Source of the DNA: Acidobacteriota bacterium
GTDB lineage: Bacteria; Acidobacteriota; Blastocatellia; Chloracidobacteriales; Chloracidobacteriaceae
DNA length: 37,265 bases
NCBI GenBank assembly: GCA_016208495.1
Contig: JACQXX010000125.1
Span: forward strand, 1 to 37,265
Direction: 5' to 3'
The notes under the pieces were generated by a model, which worked only from the letters and a program-made list of their open reading frames with translations, was not told the origin of the DNA and made no database searches. Of the stretch, positions 8,326 through 16,637 are shown in pieces (within the stretch, counting starts at the first letter, position 1; the number at the start of each line of letters is the position of its first letter). The position numbers and the translations under genes are program-made.

Positions 8326-8699
8326 ATGAAAAAGTCGGTTCTGGTTTTGCTCGCTCTGGTGCTCGTTGCCGCCGGAGCGAGCTTTTTGTTTTCGCGTAAA
8401 AACATAAAAACTCAGAAAAGTTCTTAGCGAAATACATCTCATAAATCACTTCAGCCACATCAGGATCTGGTTGACGTCTTTTTGTTTCCATTCTCTTCGT
8501 CTTCCTTTTTTCTTGTCGAAATTTCACTCCCACCCCCTTGCGCCAAACCAGAGCTTTCGGTCAAAGTGTGCGGATGCAGCGTTGCTAAAGCATTCGACCA
8601 AATTTGTCTGGAAATTCCGACTAAATGGAGTGTGATTGCAGTGAAGTCTCAAGCCCAAACGCTATACCCAAACACCGTTTATTCTGAAGAGGTTAAGAT
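8326..8699 (+). pseudogene. Remnant of a DUF3142 gene (first copy of the duplicated cassette)
   Basis: Bases 8326-8427 encode a 33-residue signal-peptide-like ORF (MKKSVLVLLALVLVAAGASF) that is nearly identical to the start of the intact DUF3142 gene at 11267 but stops at TAG. Bases about 8554-8699 match the 3' end of that gene (11918-12063), including CTTTCGGTCAAAG and CGGATGCAGCGTTG, but with a one-base deletion and later stops. The middle ~600 bases are missing and replaced by a ~110-base unrelated segment (8428-8540). The pseudogene sits in the same place relative to the 8700 gene as the intact copy does to the 12064 gene. Confidence 0.85.
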
Positions 8700-11177
8700 A
8701 TGAAATCCAAACTTCAGGTTGTGTTTTTGTTGTGTTTATTGGGAAGCTCTCTGATTATTTTTCCCACTCAATCGGTTCGAGCATGCGGCCCATTTTATGA
8801 TGAGGCGCGATTTGTCTTTACCAAACATCCTGATCATCCGCTTCACCGGTTTGCTCAGGGTGAATTGAATGTCCTCCAGCCGGGTTATGCCTGGTCCTAT
8901 TTAATCGTGGCTTATCGCTATTTCAATGGTATTGGACTTGATGAAACTGAACAGAAAGCTGCCGTGGGAAAATGGGAAACCCGATTGGGTATAACCGATG
9001 AAAGCAAGCCTGATTACTGGCTCAATCAGTGGCTTGAAGCCCGAAAAAAAGTTACTGGCATAACCAGTCCACCAACCATTTCCCAATATGTGAAGGAAGA
9101 CGAAAGTTACAGCTATCAGATTGCGATTACTGGAGATGCGTTTCATCTTGCGACCCAAACCCTCGCTGAGCGAATCAACCAGTTTGGCGCCTCCAGCCCA
9201 CAGGTTCGCGAATGGCTCAAAGCCCAGGATCAGGTGTTTCAAACCGCCAGCGGTGAAACCTCGATTCCCGACGCAGCACCAGCTTCGGTTGATCCAATGA
9301 TAAAGGCTGATCGTGCCTATCAGATTGCCGCCGCCAATTTTTACGGAAACAACTATGAAGCGGCCCTTGCTGGCTTTGATCAAATTGCAAACGATACAAA
9401 TTCTCCCTGGAAAATCATTGCCCCTTATTTGGCAATTCGGACGCTTTATCGCCAATATGAGAATCAGGATCAGAATACACCTCAACAAGATGCCGCCATC
9501 CTGAGCGATGCACGTGATCGGTGTACTAAACTTCTGGCTGATGCACAACTGAGCGAATATCACCCGGCTACCCGCCGTCTGGTGGCCGATATTCAATATG
9601 GGCAGATCGCAATTGAACTTGGAATCCCGGATTCTGAATACCTGACACCGGCACAGTTCCAGGCCCAATTCGTTGTCCTCGAACAACTCACCCTCGATGA
9701 AGCTCAAGACCTGCTGCGACCACATTCGGGCCCTGCGTTTGGGCGCAATTTGTGGAATTTCCCTGATCATTTGGACAACATCATCGAGGCCACAGCCGAC
9801 GAAAATGATCCAGTGGACGTCGTGGATTATGATCGGGTCAAACGAACCTTTGAGTCGCTTCCTGCGATTCGGTTGAAAGATGATTTGATCGACTGGATTC
9901 TGGTGTTTCAAACCATGGACAATCCAGCCAGCGATTACGCCACCCAAACCTGGGAAAAGACCAGGAAACTCCACTGGCTGTGCTCGGCTTTATCCAAAAC
10001 TACTGGAAATGCTCCGAAATTGGCGGCATTGCTATCGGCGGCTGAACAGGTACCGGCTGATTCGCCCGCTTATCCAATGGTGAGCTATCACCGCATTCGA
10101 TTGCTGATTGAAGCCGGCAAACTCGATGACGCCCGCAAGCTTCTGGCCGAATTTATGCCAACCAGAGGTACGTCATTAACCCAATCATCGTGGAACCTGT
10201 TTTCTCAACTTCAAATGCAGGCGGCAACTGGTTTGCCCGAACTCACAAAATTCATCAGTCGTCGTCCCGCAGGTATTGTCGAGGCATATGATTATTATCA
10301 AATTTCAGCCGAATTTGGATCAAACTACTCTGATAGTCCAGAGTCAGTCAAATACAGGCAAGAACGGTTGGAAAAGGAAAAACAACCGCTCTTTGACACG
10401 CCAGCGTCTCGGATACTCAACCAGGGATTGCCACTCAGTCTGCTCGGAGAAATAATTCAGAATTCAACCCTCCCAAAACATCTACGCCGGGATCTGGCAA
10501 TGGTGGTTTGGGTGAAAGCCGGGTTACTTGAAAATCGGAAGATTGCAACCCGGGCATCGCGTGTGGTTGGCAAACTGGTTCCAGAATTAAAAAACCTGAC
10601 AGCGGCCTATCGTTCGTCAAAATCATCCGCGAAAGCCAGATTTGCGCTTATTTTCGCGGTGCTTCGGTTTCCAGGGCTTCGCCCGCATATCGTGGCTGGG
10701 GTACCCCGGCCTAAGCGACTCAGTAAAATTGATGGCCATCGTGACAACTGGTGGTGTGCATTTGACACCAGAGGAGAAGTCTCAGCCCAAAGTTATGAAA
10801 AATACAATGGCAACGGCCTGAATGAGGAATATGGCCCCGATGGGTCTCCGCTTCCTCAACCACCATTTGACCCGGCCAAAGCGTTTTACCCACCTGCTTT
10901 TTTAACGACTTCCCAGAAAGAGGCAGCCTTCGATGAATGGAAAGCACTGGTGGCCATTGGAACAGCACCCAATTATCTGTGCCGCCAGACGATTGATTTT
11001 GCCCGAAAATACCCACGGGATCCGCATGTTCCTGAAGCGCTGCATCTGGCAGTTCGGTCAACCCGGTATGGATCTACGGATGACACAACCACGGATTTTT
11101 CAAAAGAAGCCTTCCTGCTTCTCAAAAAGAAATACCCCAGGACTCATTGGGCCCAGAAGACGAAATATTATTTTTAA
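8700..11177 (+). CDS. Large secreted 'CGP' protein, cassette copy 1
   Basis: An 825-residue exported protein of unknown function. A signal peptide (VVFLLCLLGSSLIIFP) is followed by RACGPFYDEARFVFTKHPDHPL, so the mature protein probably starts near the ACGP motif. The rest is alpha-helical with paired-helix segments reminiscent of TPR-like repeats (for example DRAYQIAAANFYGNNYEAALAGFDQIA at about 205-230) but no standard domain is recognised. The cysteine pair in CGP and the late APNYLCRQT is shared with copy 2. ATG 8700 has AAGAGG at 8687-8692. It aligns end to end with the 12064 gene, sharing blocks such as DPMIKADRAYQIAAANFY and EWKALVAIGTAPNYLCRQT. Its third codon positions look more AT-rich than copy 2. 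Confidence 0.85.
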   Translation: MKSKLQVVFLLCLLGSSLIIFPTQSVRACGPFYDEARFVFTKHPDHPLHRFAQGELNVLQPGYAWSYLIVAYRYFNGIGLDETEQKAAVGKWETRLGITDESKPDYWLNQWLEARKKVTGITSPPTISQYVKEDESYSYQIAITGDAFHLATQTLAERINQFGASSPQVREWLKAQDQVFQTASGETSIPDAAPASVDPMIKADRAYQIAAANFYGNNYEAALAGFDQIANDTNSPWKIIAPYLAIRTLYRQYENQDQNTPQQDAAILSDARDRCTKLLADAQLSEYHPATRRLVADIQYGQIAIELGIPDSEYLTPAQFQAQFVVLEQLTLDEAQDLLRPHSGPAFGRNLWNFPDHLDNIIEATADENDPVDVVDYDRVKRTFESLPAIRLKDDLIDWILVFQTMDNPASDYATQTWEKTRKLHWLCSALSKTTGNAPKLAALLSAAEQVPADSPAYPMVSYHRIRLLIEAGKLDDARKLLAEFMPTRGTSLTQSSWNLFSQLQMQAATGLPELTKFISRRPAGIVEAYDYYQISAEFGSNYSDSPESVKYRQERLEKEKQPLFDTPASRILNQGLPLSLLGEIIQNSTLPKHLRRDLAMVVWVKAGLLENRKIATRASRVVGKLVPELKNLTAAYRSSKSSAKARFALIFAVLRFPGLRPHIVAGVPRPKRLSKIDGHRDNWWCAFDTRGEVSAQSYEKYNGNGLNEEYGPDGSPLPQPPFDPAKAFYPPAFLTTSQKEAAFDEWKALVAIGTAPNYLCRQTIDFARKYPRDPHVPEALHLAVRSTRYGSTDDTTTDFSKEAFLLLKKKYPRTHWAQKTKYYF

Positions 11178-11266
11178 GTTCAAGGGTTTGAGGCTCACAG
11201 AAATCCAACTTTTCCAATGATGAAGCCTGCCCCCGTAGCCTGTTTCCGAGTAGGGTTCAGTCACAC

Positions 11267-12067
11267 ATGAAAAAACCGTTCCTGATTCTGCTCGCTCTGG
11301 TGCTCGTTGCCGCCGGAGCGAGTTTTTTGTTTTCGCGTAAAAACATAAAAAACCAGAAAAGTTTTTCGGTTGATTGCCAAAAACCCCGAATCCAGGCAAT
11401 TCCCCGTCTGATGCTCTGGGCCTGGGAACGCCCCGAAGACCTTCGGTTCCTTGACCCGGCCCAGGCAGGTGTGGCCTATCTGGCGGCAACCTTGACATTG
11501 TCGGGTGATGGGGTTGCGGTTCGTCCACGATTACAACCGCTCAAAGTGCCTGCGGGAGCCTATATCATGACCGTGGTGCGCATTGAGGTGGATTCAGAGC
11601 ACGCTCCAACCCGAAGCGAAGCACAGCGCCAACAAACCGTGGCCGAAGTCCTCAAGGCCATGAAATCGCCAAATGTCGCCGCACTCCAGATTGATTTTGA
11701 TGCCAGACAATCGGAACGTGACTTTTATCGTGCCCTGCTGACTGACCTGCGGGCCAACCTTCCAGAAACCATGCCGCTGGTGATGACGGCACTGGCATCG
11801 TGGTGTTTGTTTGATGACTGGATTCACGACCTGCCAGTGGATGACGTCGTCCCGATGGTTTTTCGAATGGGAAAAGACACGGAAAACGTCGTGAAGTTCC
11901 TTGCATCCAACCAGTCCTTTCGGTCAAAGTTGTGCGGATGCAGCGTTGGTGTCGCCCTCGACGAACTTCGTCCCGAAATTCCGACCAACCGGCGTGTGTA
12001 CGCATTTAATCTTCGATCCTGGACGCCGCAACAATTCAAGTTTTTTTCAGAAAAGGTAAGGCAATGA
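11267..12067 (+). CDS. DUF3142 family exported protein
   Basis: A 266-residue protein with an N-terminal membrane or signal segment (PFLILLALVLVAAGASFLF). It carries the DUF3142 signature: PRLMLWAWERPEDLRFLDP near residues 45-63, then GVAYLAATLTLSG, then VRPRLQPL, a VVRIEV strand and a late ALQIDFDARQSERDFYRALL helix-strand. The family is often found in environmental bacteria and looks like a TIM-barrel-type domain; its function is not established. Its stop overlaps the next start as ATGA (12064-12067), so the two genes are likely translated together. This is the intact second copy of a cassette whose first copy of this gene has decayed at 8326-8699. Fold and function are inference. Confidence 0.8.
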   Translation: MKKPFLILLALVLVAAGASFLFSRKNIKNQKSFSVDCQKPRIQAIPRLMLWAWERPEDLRFLDPAQAGVAYLAATLTLSGDGVAVRPRLQPLKVPAGAYIMTVVRIEVDSEHAPTRSEAQRQQTVAEVLKAMKSPNVAALQIDFDARQSERDFYRALLTDLRANLPETMPLVMTALASWCLFDDWIHDLPVDDVVPMVFRMGKDTENVVKFLASNQSFRSKLCGCSVGVALDELRPEIPTNRRVYAFNLRSWTPQQFKFFSEKVRQ

Positions 12068-14550
12068 AATCCAAGCTTCAGGCCGTGTTTTTGTTGTGTC
12101 TCTTGGGTGTGTCACTGGTGGTCTTCCCGCCGCAACCGGTCCGGGCCTGCGGGCCGGACTTTGGCACTGCCCGCTTTATATTTACCAAACATCCTGATTT
12201 TCCGCTTCGACGGTTTGCACGAGGCGAACTCAACGTCCTGCAACCAGCTTATGCCTGGTCCTATTTGATCGTCGCGTATCGCTATTTGAACAGTATCGGC
12301 CTGGACGAAACTGAACAGGAAGCCGCCGTTGCCAAATGGGAGGCCCGACTTGGCATCAGTCAGGAGAGCAAAAGTGACTACTGGCTCAACCAATGGCTCG
12401 ACGCTCGCAAATCAGTGCCAAATGCTCCGGCCAATCCCAAAGTCGTTGAATTCATCAAAGATCCCGATGGATATTCATCCAAAGTCGCGGTTTCCGCTGA
12501 AGCCTTTCAGGTTGCGATTCGGACGCTGAACGAACGGGCCAAACAATTTGGCGCCAGCAGTCCGCAGGTTCGCGAATGGCTCACCGCCCAGGATCAGGTC
12601 TTTCAGACCGCCAGTGGTGAGCCAGCGATTCCATCAGAACCTGCCGCCTCGCTGGACCCGATGATAAAGGCTGACCGCGCCTACCAGATTGCCGCCGCCA
12701 ATTTCTATGCCGACGAACACGACCTGGCCGTCAAAGGCTTTGACCAGATTGCCAAAGACGGCAAATCACCCTGGAAAATGATTGCTCCGTATCTGGCGAT
12801 TCGGACACTAAATCGAAAATTCGAGAAACAGATTCAGACAACGCCTGAAGAGCAGGCCAAACTCTTTGGAGATATCCGCGACCGGAGCGCCAAAGTACTG
12901 GCTGACAAACAGTTGAGTGAATACCACACGGCGACGCGACGCTTGCTGGCGAATGTTCAGTTGACCGAAATCGCGGCTAAAAAGACTGGAAGCGAACCAG
13001 ACAGCACACCAATCCCAGAACAGGAACAGGCTGAAATTGCCGTGTTGGAATCGCTGACACTCGATCTGGCACACGATCTGCTGAGGACACATTCAGGACC
13101 TAATTTTGGTCGGAACTTGTGGATGTTTCCAAACCGGCTCGATGACGTCATTGAAAAAACAACCCCAGATGAAGAGTACTGGGACGCGGTGGATTTTGAC
13201 CGGGTCAATCGGAAATTTAAGTCACTGCCGGCCATTCGGCTCAAGGATGACCTGATTGACTGGGTGCTGGTTTTTCAAACGATGGATGACGCCGCCAACG
13301 ACTATGCCGTCAAAACCTGGGAAAAGACCGGGAAACTCCACTGGCTGTGTGCTGCTTTAACCAAAGCCGCTGGAGATTCACCAAAACTGGCCAATCTGAT
13401 TTCAGCCGCCGAACGAGTTCCGGCTGATTCACCGGCCTACACGATGACAACCTACCATCGCCTTCGATTGCTGGTTGAAACCGGTAAAATAGACGACGCT
13501 CGCAAAATACTGGCTGACTTTATGAAAACCAAAGACGGCACGTTGACTCAATCAACCGCGAATCTGTTTTCACAACTTCAGATGCATACGGCCACCAGCT
13601 TGACCGAACTGGCCAAATACCTTGGCCGCCGTCCGGCAGGCATTACCGATTCCTTTGATTTTTCCCAGTTGTCGGCTGATTTTATACCAGTGTACCCGGA
13701 CTCGCCGGAATCAGCAGACTTCAAGAAACAACGACTGGAAGATGAAAAACAAGTGCGTTTTGACGTCCAGGCCGGGCGCGTCATCAATCAAGGGCTGCCG
13801 CTGAGTCAGCTTGGCGCACTTCTTCAAGACACCTCGCTCCCCAAAAATCTGCGTGGGAATCTGGCGCTGGCCGTTTGGGTCAAAGCCGGGTTGCTTGAAA
13901 ACCGTGACGTCGCCACCCAGGCATCACTCGTGGTTGACAAACTGGTACCGGAACTCAAAGAAATGACCTCGGCCTATCGGGCGGCCAACACCGCGCCGGA
14001 AGCCAAATTTGCCCTGATTTTCGCCGTGCTGCGCTTTCCTGGCTTGCGCCCGCATATTGTGAACGGCCTGGAACGCACAGAAACACTCGACACAATTGAC
14101 AGTTATCGCGATAACTGGTGGTGCAACTTTGACGGCAAACTCGAAGTCTCGACCGGGAATTTTGAGAAGTTCAACTACTATGATCCCGATCAAGAATACG
14201 GCCCCGACGGCGAGCCAAAACCCAAACCACAAGTGCCGTTTGATCCAGCCAAAGCGTTCTTCCCGCCAGCCTTTTTGACGGCTGAACAAAAGGAAGCCGC
14301 CTTTAAAGAATGGAAAGCCCTGGTCGCGATTGGAACCGCACCGAACTACCTCTGCCGCCAGACGATTGACTGGGCGAAGAAAAATCCGACCGATGCGCGG
14401 GTGCCCGAAGCCCTCCATCTGGCAGTGCGCACCACGCGGTTTGGCTGTACCAATGACACCACGACCAATCTTTCCAAAGAAGCCTTCCAGCTTCTGAAAA
14501 AGAAATACCCAACTGATCCCTGGGCGCAGAAGACGAAGTACCATTATTAG
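12064..14550 (+). CDS. Large secreted 'CGP' protein, cassette copy 2
   Basis: An 828-residue paralogue of the 8700 gene, with the same layout: signal peptide (AVFLLCLLGVSLVVFPP), RACGPDFGTARFIFTKHPD, long helical body and C-terminus KKYPTDPWAQKTKYHY. It shares the QPAYAWSYLIVAYRY motif near residue 60 and the IRLKDDLIDWVLVFQTMD motif in the middle. No known domain was recognised; the repeated short helices suggest a TPR-like solenoid. Likely periplasmic or surface-exposed. Its ATG overlaps the stop of the DUF3142 gene (ATGA) and AAGGTAAGG lies just upstream, which supports a shared mRNA. Compared with copy 1 its codons look more GC-rich, more like neighbouring genes. Confidence 0.87.
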   Translation: MKSKLQAVFLLCLLGVSLVVFPPQPVRACGPDFGTARFIFTKHPDFPLRRFARGELNVLQPAYAWSYLIVAYRYLNSIGLDETEQEAAVAKWEARLGISQESKSDYWLNQWLDARKSVPNAPANPKVVEFIKDPDGYSSKVAVSAEAFQVAIRTLNERAKQFGASSPQVREWLTAQDQVFQTASGEPAIPSEPAASLDPMIKADRAYQIAAANFYADEHDLAVKGFDQIAKDGKSPWKMIAPYLAIRTLNRKFEKQIQTTPEEQAKLFGDIRDRSAKVLADKQLSEYHTATRRLLANVQLTEIAAKKTGSEPDSTPIPEQEQAEIAVLESLTLDLAHDLLRTHSGPNFGRNLWMFPNRLDDVIEKTTPDEEYWDAVDFDRVNRKFKSLPAIRLKDDLIDWVLVFQTMDDAANDYAVKTWEKTGKLHWLCAALTKAAGDSPKLANLISAAERVPADSPAYTMTTYHRLRLLVETGKIDDARKILADFMKTKDGTLTQSTANLFSQLQMHTATSLTELAKYLGRRPAGITDSFDFSQLSADFIPVYPDSPESADFKKQRLEDEKQVRFDVQAGRVINQGLPLSQLGALLQDTSLPKNLRGNLALAVWVKAGLLENRDVATQASLVVDKLVPELKEMTSAYRAANTAPEAKFALIFAVLRFPGLRPHIVNGLERTETLDTIDSYRDNWWCNFDGKLEVSTGNFEKFNYYDPDQEYGPDGEPKPKPQVPFDPAKAFFPPAFLTAEQKEAAFKEWKALVAIGTAPNYLCRQTIDWAKKNPTDARVPEALHLAVRTTRFGCTNDTTTNLSKEAFQLLKKKYPTDPWAQKTKYHY

Positions 14551-14620
14551 GGTTTGGGGTTCAGGGTTCGGGGTTCAGGGTTTTTGAAGGGTGAAGGATG
14601 AGCAATTGTCCTTTACCCTT
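14551..14620 (+). repeat. GGGTTCA-type repeats and hairpin after the duplicated cassette
   Basis: Bases 14551-14583 hold GGGTTCAGGG-type units directly after the stop codon. A hairpin follows: AAGGGTGAAGGA (14587-14598) against TCCTTTACCCTT (14609-14620), one wobble pair, 10-base loop, then TTTT. The outer TTTGGGG and CCCAAA could extend pairing. This may serve as a transcription terminator for the cassette, though the T-run is short. Confidence 0.6.
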
Positions 14621-14655
14621 TTGCCCAAATTTAGATTTGAGGAGGGTCATTGACC

Positions 14656-14868
14656 ATGGAATTTCGAATTGAAGCCAAAATTGAACCAAATGGGACAATC
14701 GTTTTGCACGACCTCCCTTTTCACGAAGGTGATAAAGTGATGGTTGTCATCACAACTCGTCCTGACAATTCATCCCAAAGTTCAGACTATTCCTTGCGAG
14801 GATTACCCGTGGAATACAAAGACCCGTTTGACCCTGTAGCTGAAAATGATTGGGGGGTTTTGTCATGA
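14656..14868 (+). CDS. Small antitoxin-like protein (uncertain)
   Basis: A 70-residue protein. ATG 14656 is chosen over TTG 14650 because GGAGGG at 14641-14646 lies nine bases from it. The first half (IEAKIEPNGTIVLHDLPFHEGDKVMVVIT) is a small beta-rich unit of the type seen in AbrB-like or DUF104/AF2212-like antitoxins. The second half has the LRGLPVEYKDPFDPVAENDW motif, recurrent in short bacterial proteins encoded just ahead of another small gene. Its stop overlaps the next start (ATGA). If it is an antitoxin, the partner would be the membrane protein at 14865 or the 15379 product, neither of which resembles a known toxin, so the role is open. Confidence 0.55.
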   Translation: MEFRIEAKIEPNGTIVLHDLPFHEGDKVMVVITTRPDNSSQSSDYSLRGLPVEYKDPFDPVAENDWGVLS

Positions 14869-15416
14869 TCTTAAAAATTACCTCAACTTCAAAAGTTCGA
14901 ACTCTTCTCACATTTGGTCTGCTGGATGCCCTTTTTATGTGGTGTCTTTTTCTGATTCCGGTTTTGGTGGTGGCGGTGTTGAGTGGGCAACATCTTCAGA
15001 GTGACCTGCCACGTTTTCTTCAATTGTACTGGCCGGTTTGCCTTTTTCTGGCTTTTCCAATCTCAGTGCTCACTGCCTGGCGAGGGGCGCTGGACGCGTT
15101 TCGAACCCAGCGTGGCAAGGGGTTACCAGCCAGAGCCGTCGCTGAGGGCTTTATCCTTGGAATGGGCTATGCCGTTGTTTTCTTTACCTTTGGATATGTT
15201 CAACAGGTTTTGGCTGCAGGTACGATTTATGACGAAGTGACAGCACAACCCACCAATCCCTGGGCCTGGGCGAAACTCCTTGCGAGTATACTGCCATATA
15301 GTTTTTTATGCGGTATAGCAGGCAGTTGTTTAGGGCTTTTGATTCACGAGTTAAACCGGTCATTGATCGGAGGTGTGGATGGGATATTCCATCGAAAAAT
15401 TGAAACGACCTTATGA
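14865..15416 (+). CDS. Four-helix membrane protein of unknown function
   Basis: A 183-residue inner-membrane protein. ATG 14865 overlaps the previous stop by four bases. Four hydrophobic segments are visible: LLTFGLLDALFMWCLFLIPVL, LYWPVCLFLAFPISVLTAW, GFILGMGYAVVFFTFGYVQ and ILPYSFLCGIAGSCLGLLI, with a basic loop (RTQRGKGLPARAV) between the second and third. No family was recognised. It overlaps the following gene by 38 bp, so all three genes 14656-15885 are probably one transcript. Confidence 0.7.
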   Translation: MILKITSTSKVRTLLTFGLLDALFMWCLFLIPVLVVAVLSGQHLQSDLPRFLQLYWPVCLFLAFPISVLTAWRGALDAFRTQRGKGLPARAVAEGFILGMGYAVVFFTFGYVQQVLAAGTIYDEVTAQPTNPWAWAKLLASILPYSFLCGIAGSCLGLLIHELNRSLIGGVDGIFHRKIETTL

Positions 15417-15885
15417 CTACAAAGTGCTGGTGGAGGCGTATGTCCGAACTCAACGAGAGGATTATGTTCACCCGGATTTTGCTGCCTATTATCAAAGCCT
15501 TTGTGCTGTGTTGGAAAAGCAATTTGAGGTTCGCTTTTCCGCTGAATACTTCTCTGATTCAAAAGCGGCGTTGTGGATGTTGTTTGAATCAACGGTTGGA
15601 TCTTTGCTCCGAATTACAACTCCCTGGGATGCTTTTCTTGAAGAAACCCTGATTGTCTCCACATTACAAAAAAGCGGAAACGCTGGAAAAAGAATAGACC
15701 AGGCCAGTCAAACCATCTTGCAAGCAACCAGAGAGAGCCGGCAGGCTCATTTAGAGATATTGCACGAACTGTTCGCCCTGATGTATAGCAAAACCGATGT
15801 GATCATTACTTCTGAACAACTTGCACTGGTCGGGTTTGATGATTCACAAGAACCTGACATCAGGGACTATTATGATGACTTTTAA
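15379..15885 (+). CDS. Uncharacterised soluble protein, third gene of overlapping trio
   Basis: A 168-residue helical protein without membrane segments and with no recognised family. ATG 15379 is preferred over GTG 15373 because GGAGG at 15369-15373 stands five bases before it. The coding region begins 38 bp inside the membrane-protein gene. The C-terminus is strongly acidic (DSQEPDIRDYYDDF). A central WDAFLEETLIVSTLQK and a later RESRQAHLEILHELFALMY suggest amphipathic helices. Its genetic coupling to a membrane protein and a small antitoxin-like protein is the only hint about its role. Confidence 0.7.
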   Translation: MGYSIEKLKRPYDYKVLVEAYVRTQREDYVHPDFAAYYQSLCAVLEKQFEVRFSAEYFSDSKAALWMLFESTVGSLLRITTPWDAFLEETLIVSTLQKSGNAGKRIDQASQTILQATRESRQAHLEILHELFALMYSKTDVIITSEQLALVGFDDSQEPDIRDYYDDF

Positions 15886-15927
15886 ATCAGCCACTTATGG
15901 TTTCAAAGGACACTCGCATATTTTCTG

Positions 15928-15974
15928 AAACCCTGAACCCTGAACCCCAAACCCTGAACCCCAAACCCTATTTT
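15928..15974 (+). repeat. CCCTGAA/CCCCAAA heptamer tract before the CatA-like gene
   Basis: Tandem units CCCTGAA, CCCTGAA, CCCCAAA, CCCTGAA, CCCCAAA and CCCTATT run to within seven bases of ATG 15981. They create an apparent upstream coding extension of the acetyltransferase that is only translated repeat. No complementary arm was found between the previous stop codon and the tract. Confidence 0.85.
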
Positions 15975-15980
15975 CCTTCT

Positions 15981-16634
15981 ATGCCCCACTATCTCGACAT
16001 TTCCCAATGGGCCCGGCGCGATTTATTTGAATTTTTTCGCGAATATGACAACCCATACTTCAATATCTGCACGCGACTTGACATTACCAAACTCAAGCCA
16101 GCGGTTGCCCAGGTGCCACAGGCGACAATTTTTCTTGGGTATCAGTACATTGCGCTCCGGCTGGTCAACGAAATCGAATCGTTTCGTTATCGGCTCGAAG
16201 ATGGCAAAGTTCGCGTGTATGACGTGATCCACGGCGGAACCACCGTGCTGATGGAAAACGGGAGCTTTACGTTTGCTTACTTCGATTATGACGTCCGGTT
16301 TTCGAAATTCGTGACTGGTGCCCTGGAAGAACTCGCCCGCGTCAAAGCCGGTGATGGCAGACTGCATCCCAAACACGAAGACAACGCCCGGATTCACTCG
16401 ACCACCCTGCCCTGGATTTCCTTCACGAGCTTTACCAATGCCCGTAAATGGCGGCAGGAAGACTCGATTCCGAAATTTGCCTTTGGCCGCTTCGTCACTG
16501 AAGGCGACCGGGTATTGCTCCCGATTTCCATCGAAGTCCACCACGCCCTGATGGATGGCTACCACGTCGGACAATACCTCAACCGGTTTGAAGAAATTTT
16601 GGAAGATCCCGCCAAAGTTCTGCTTGAGGGATAA
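15981..16634 (+). CDS. Chloramphenicol acetyltransferase-like (CatA family) protein
   Basis: A 217-residue cytoplasmic protein of the CatA fold, which transfers acetyl groups from acetyl-CoA, usually as a trimer. The opening HYLDISQWARRDLFEFFREY and NPYFNICTRLDITKL match the family. The active-site motif HHALMDGYHVGQYL has H188 as the probable catalytic histidine and D192 as its structural partner. The substrate-site strand LPWISFTSF is present around residues 143-151. Length matches the usual ~215 residues. ATG 15981 is taken as the start; the frame extends upstream only through heptamer repeat sequence. Chromosomal homologues in environmental bacteria are not always resistance enzymes, so the natural acceptor is unknown. 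Confidence 0.9.
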   Translation: MPHYLDISQWARRDLFEFFREYDNPYFNICTRLDITKLKPAVAQVPQATIFLGYQYIALRLVNEIESFRYRLEDGKVRVYDVIHGGTTVLMENGSFTFAYFDYDVRFSKFVTGALEELARVKAGDGRLHPKHEDNARIHSTTLPWISFTSFTNARKWRQEDSIPKFAFGRFVTEGDRVLLPISIEVHHALMDGYHVGQYLNRFEEILEDPAKVLLEG

Positions 16635-16637
16635 AGA

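Noticed and set aside
8901-9974. 357-residue open frame on the minus strand
   Set aside because: It is a shadow of the secreted-protein gene; its composition and lack of start signals fit no gene, and paralogous copy 2 lacks the same frame.
15897-15980. Upstream extension of the CatA-like gene
   Set aside because: The extra 28 residues are mostly translated CCCTGAA repeats (LNPEPQTLNPKP); the family begins at ATG 15981.
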